Source: Symsagittifera roscoffensis
Taxonomy: Eukaryota; Xenacoelomorpha; Acoela; Convolutidae
Direction: 5' to 3'
DNA: 64,000 nucleotides
Assembly: GCF_963678635.1 (NCBI RefSeq)
Contig: NC_087062.1
Location: 60,183,584-60,247,583 of the forward strand
The notes under the pieces were generated by a model, which was not told where the DNA came from, searched no databases, and worked only from the letters and a program-made list of their open reading frames with translations. This document shows, piece after piece, positions 63,634 to 64,000 of this stretch. Within the stretch, counting starts at the first letter, position 1, and every line of letters starts with the position of its first letter. The position numbers and the translations under genes are program-made.

Positions 63634-64000
63634 TACATTGAAGCCAAAGTGCTATTTGTAATTTAATAGTCTGGGTTAATATCCTTAGCATTGGCTGTAC
63701 TTAATAGCTGGATCAAAATGAACACTTTCAAAGTGAGCATTTTGTCGCAACAATTGCATCGCTACAATATTTGCGACTTAGGTTGGAAAAAAAAGAAGTT
63801 CATAGTATAACACAAGCTATGCTTGTTTAAATATAATAGAACAATTGACCCTCGACGAGCTTTCTTTGAGGCAGTCTAAAACTGTCGAACACACACTCTA
63901 AATGATGGTTTTTGCCACTTTCTTAGAAGGACGAAACAAAAATCAAGAATCTGAAAAAAAAACTAAATTTTTTCTTTTCACCGGTTTGAAACAATGTATT

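Larger units (their letters stand above)
60474..64000. repeat. Composite repeat, copy 3 (block A3), runs off the window
   Basis: Retains the 1.3 kb missing from A2. It contains a hAT MITE (61568-61973), a SINE (62682-62876) and a tRNA-like module (63560-63633). The copy is cut at the window edge at the position equivalent to about 54.24 kb of copy 1. No coding capacity was recognised. Confidence 0.88.

Overview
This is animal nuclear DNA. It is visibly AT-rich. Coding sequence is split into short exons with GT-AG introns whose phases agree from exon to exon, and most of the window is repeats. Nothing bacterial is present. The species cannot be fixed from the sequence. A synaptotagmin-15-type gene together with Ty3/gypsy, BEL/Pao, hAT and Tc1/mariner-type elements suggests a marine invertebrate, but that is only an inference.

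Layout. 1-3.4 kb: two minus-strand relics of BEL/Pao LTR retrotransposons. 7.35-25.2 kb, plus strand: a seven-exon gene for a double-C2 protein that I read as synaptotagmin-15-like. Its exons join into 427 codons with consistent phases, and its fifth intron is 14.1 kb and full of repeats. 26.3-32.65 kb: a complete, recent Ty3/gypsy-type LTR retrotransposon on the minus strand (286-bp LTRs with one visible difference, 5-bp target duplication, primer-site and polypurine-tract candidates, gag, protease-RT-RNase H and integrase ORFs). 37.0-42.9 kb: a non-coding tandem array of about 1.65-kb units arranged as a 3.3-kb higher-order repeat. 44.6-59.6 kb, minus strand: the last ten exons (388 codons) of a helical-repeat protein gene whose 5' end lies beyond the window. 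50.7-64 kb: three tandem copies of a 4-5-kb composite repeat that carries a hAT MITE, tRNA-derived SINE modules and other small repeats, with three exons of the minus-strand gene lying between copies 2 and 3.

Small mobile elements are dense: a hAT-type MITE family (CAGGGGCGGAT termini, 8-bp target duplications), long fold-back Tc1/mariner-type MITEs (CAGTGCTGATTTAAAT termini, TA flanks), a tRNA-derived SINE, a LINE relic and several near-perfect hairpins.

The two host genes converge (plus-strand gene ends at 25.2 kb, minus-strand gene ends at 44.6 kb). The retrotransposon and the 1.65-kb array sit between them. The most unusual object is the retrotransposon: it is young and nearly intact, yet its integrase has lost two of three catalytic acidic residues, its pol frame is split by one stop codon next to a splice-acceptor-like sequence, its gag start codon is made by the LTR/internal junction, and its integrase has a long Ser/Pro-rich tail with SUMO-interaction-like motifs.
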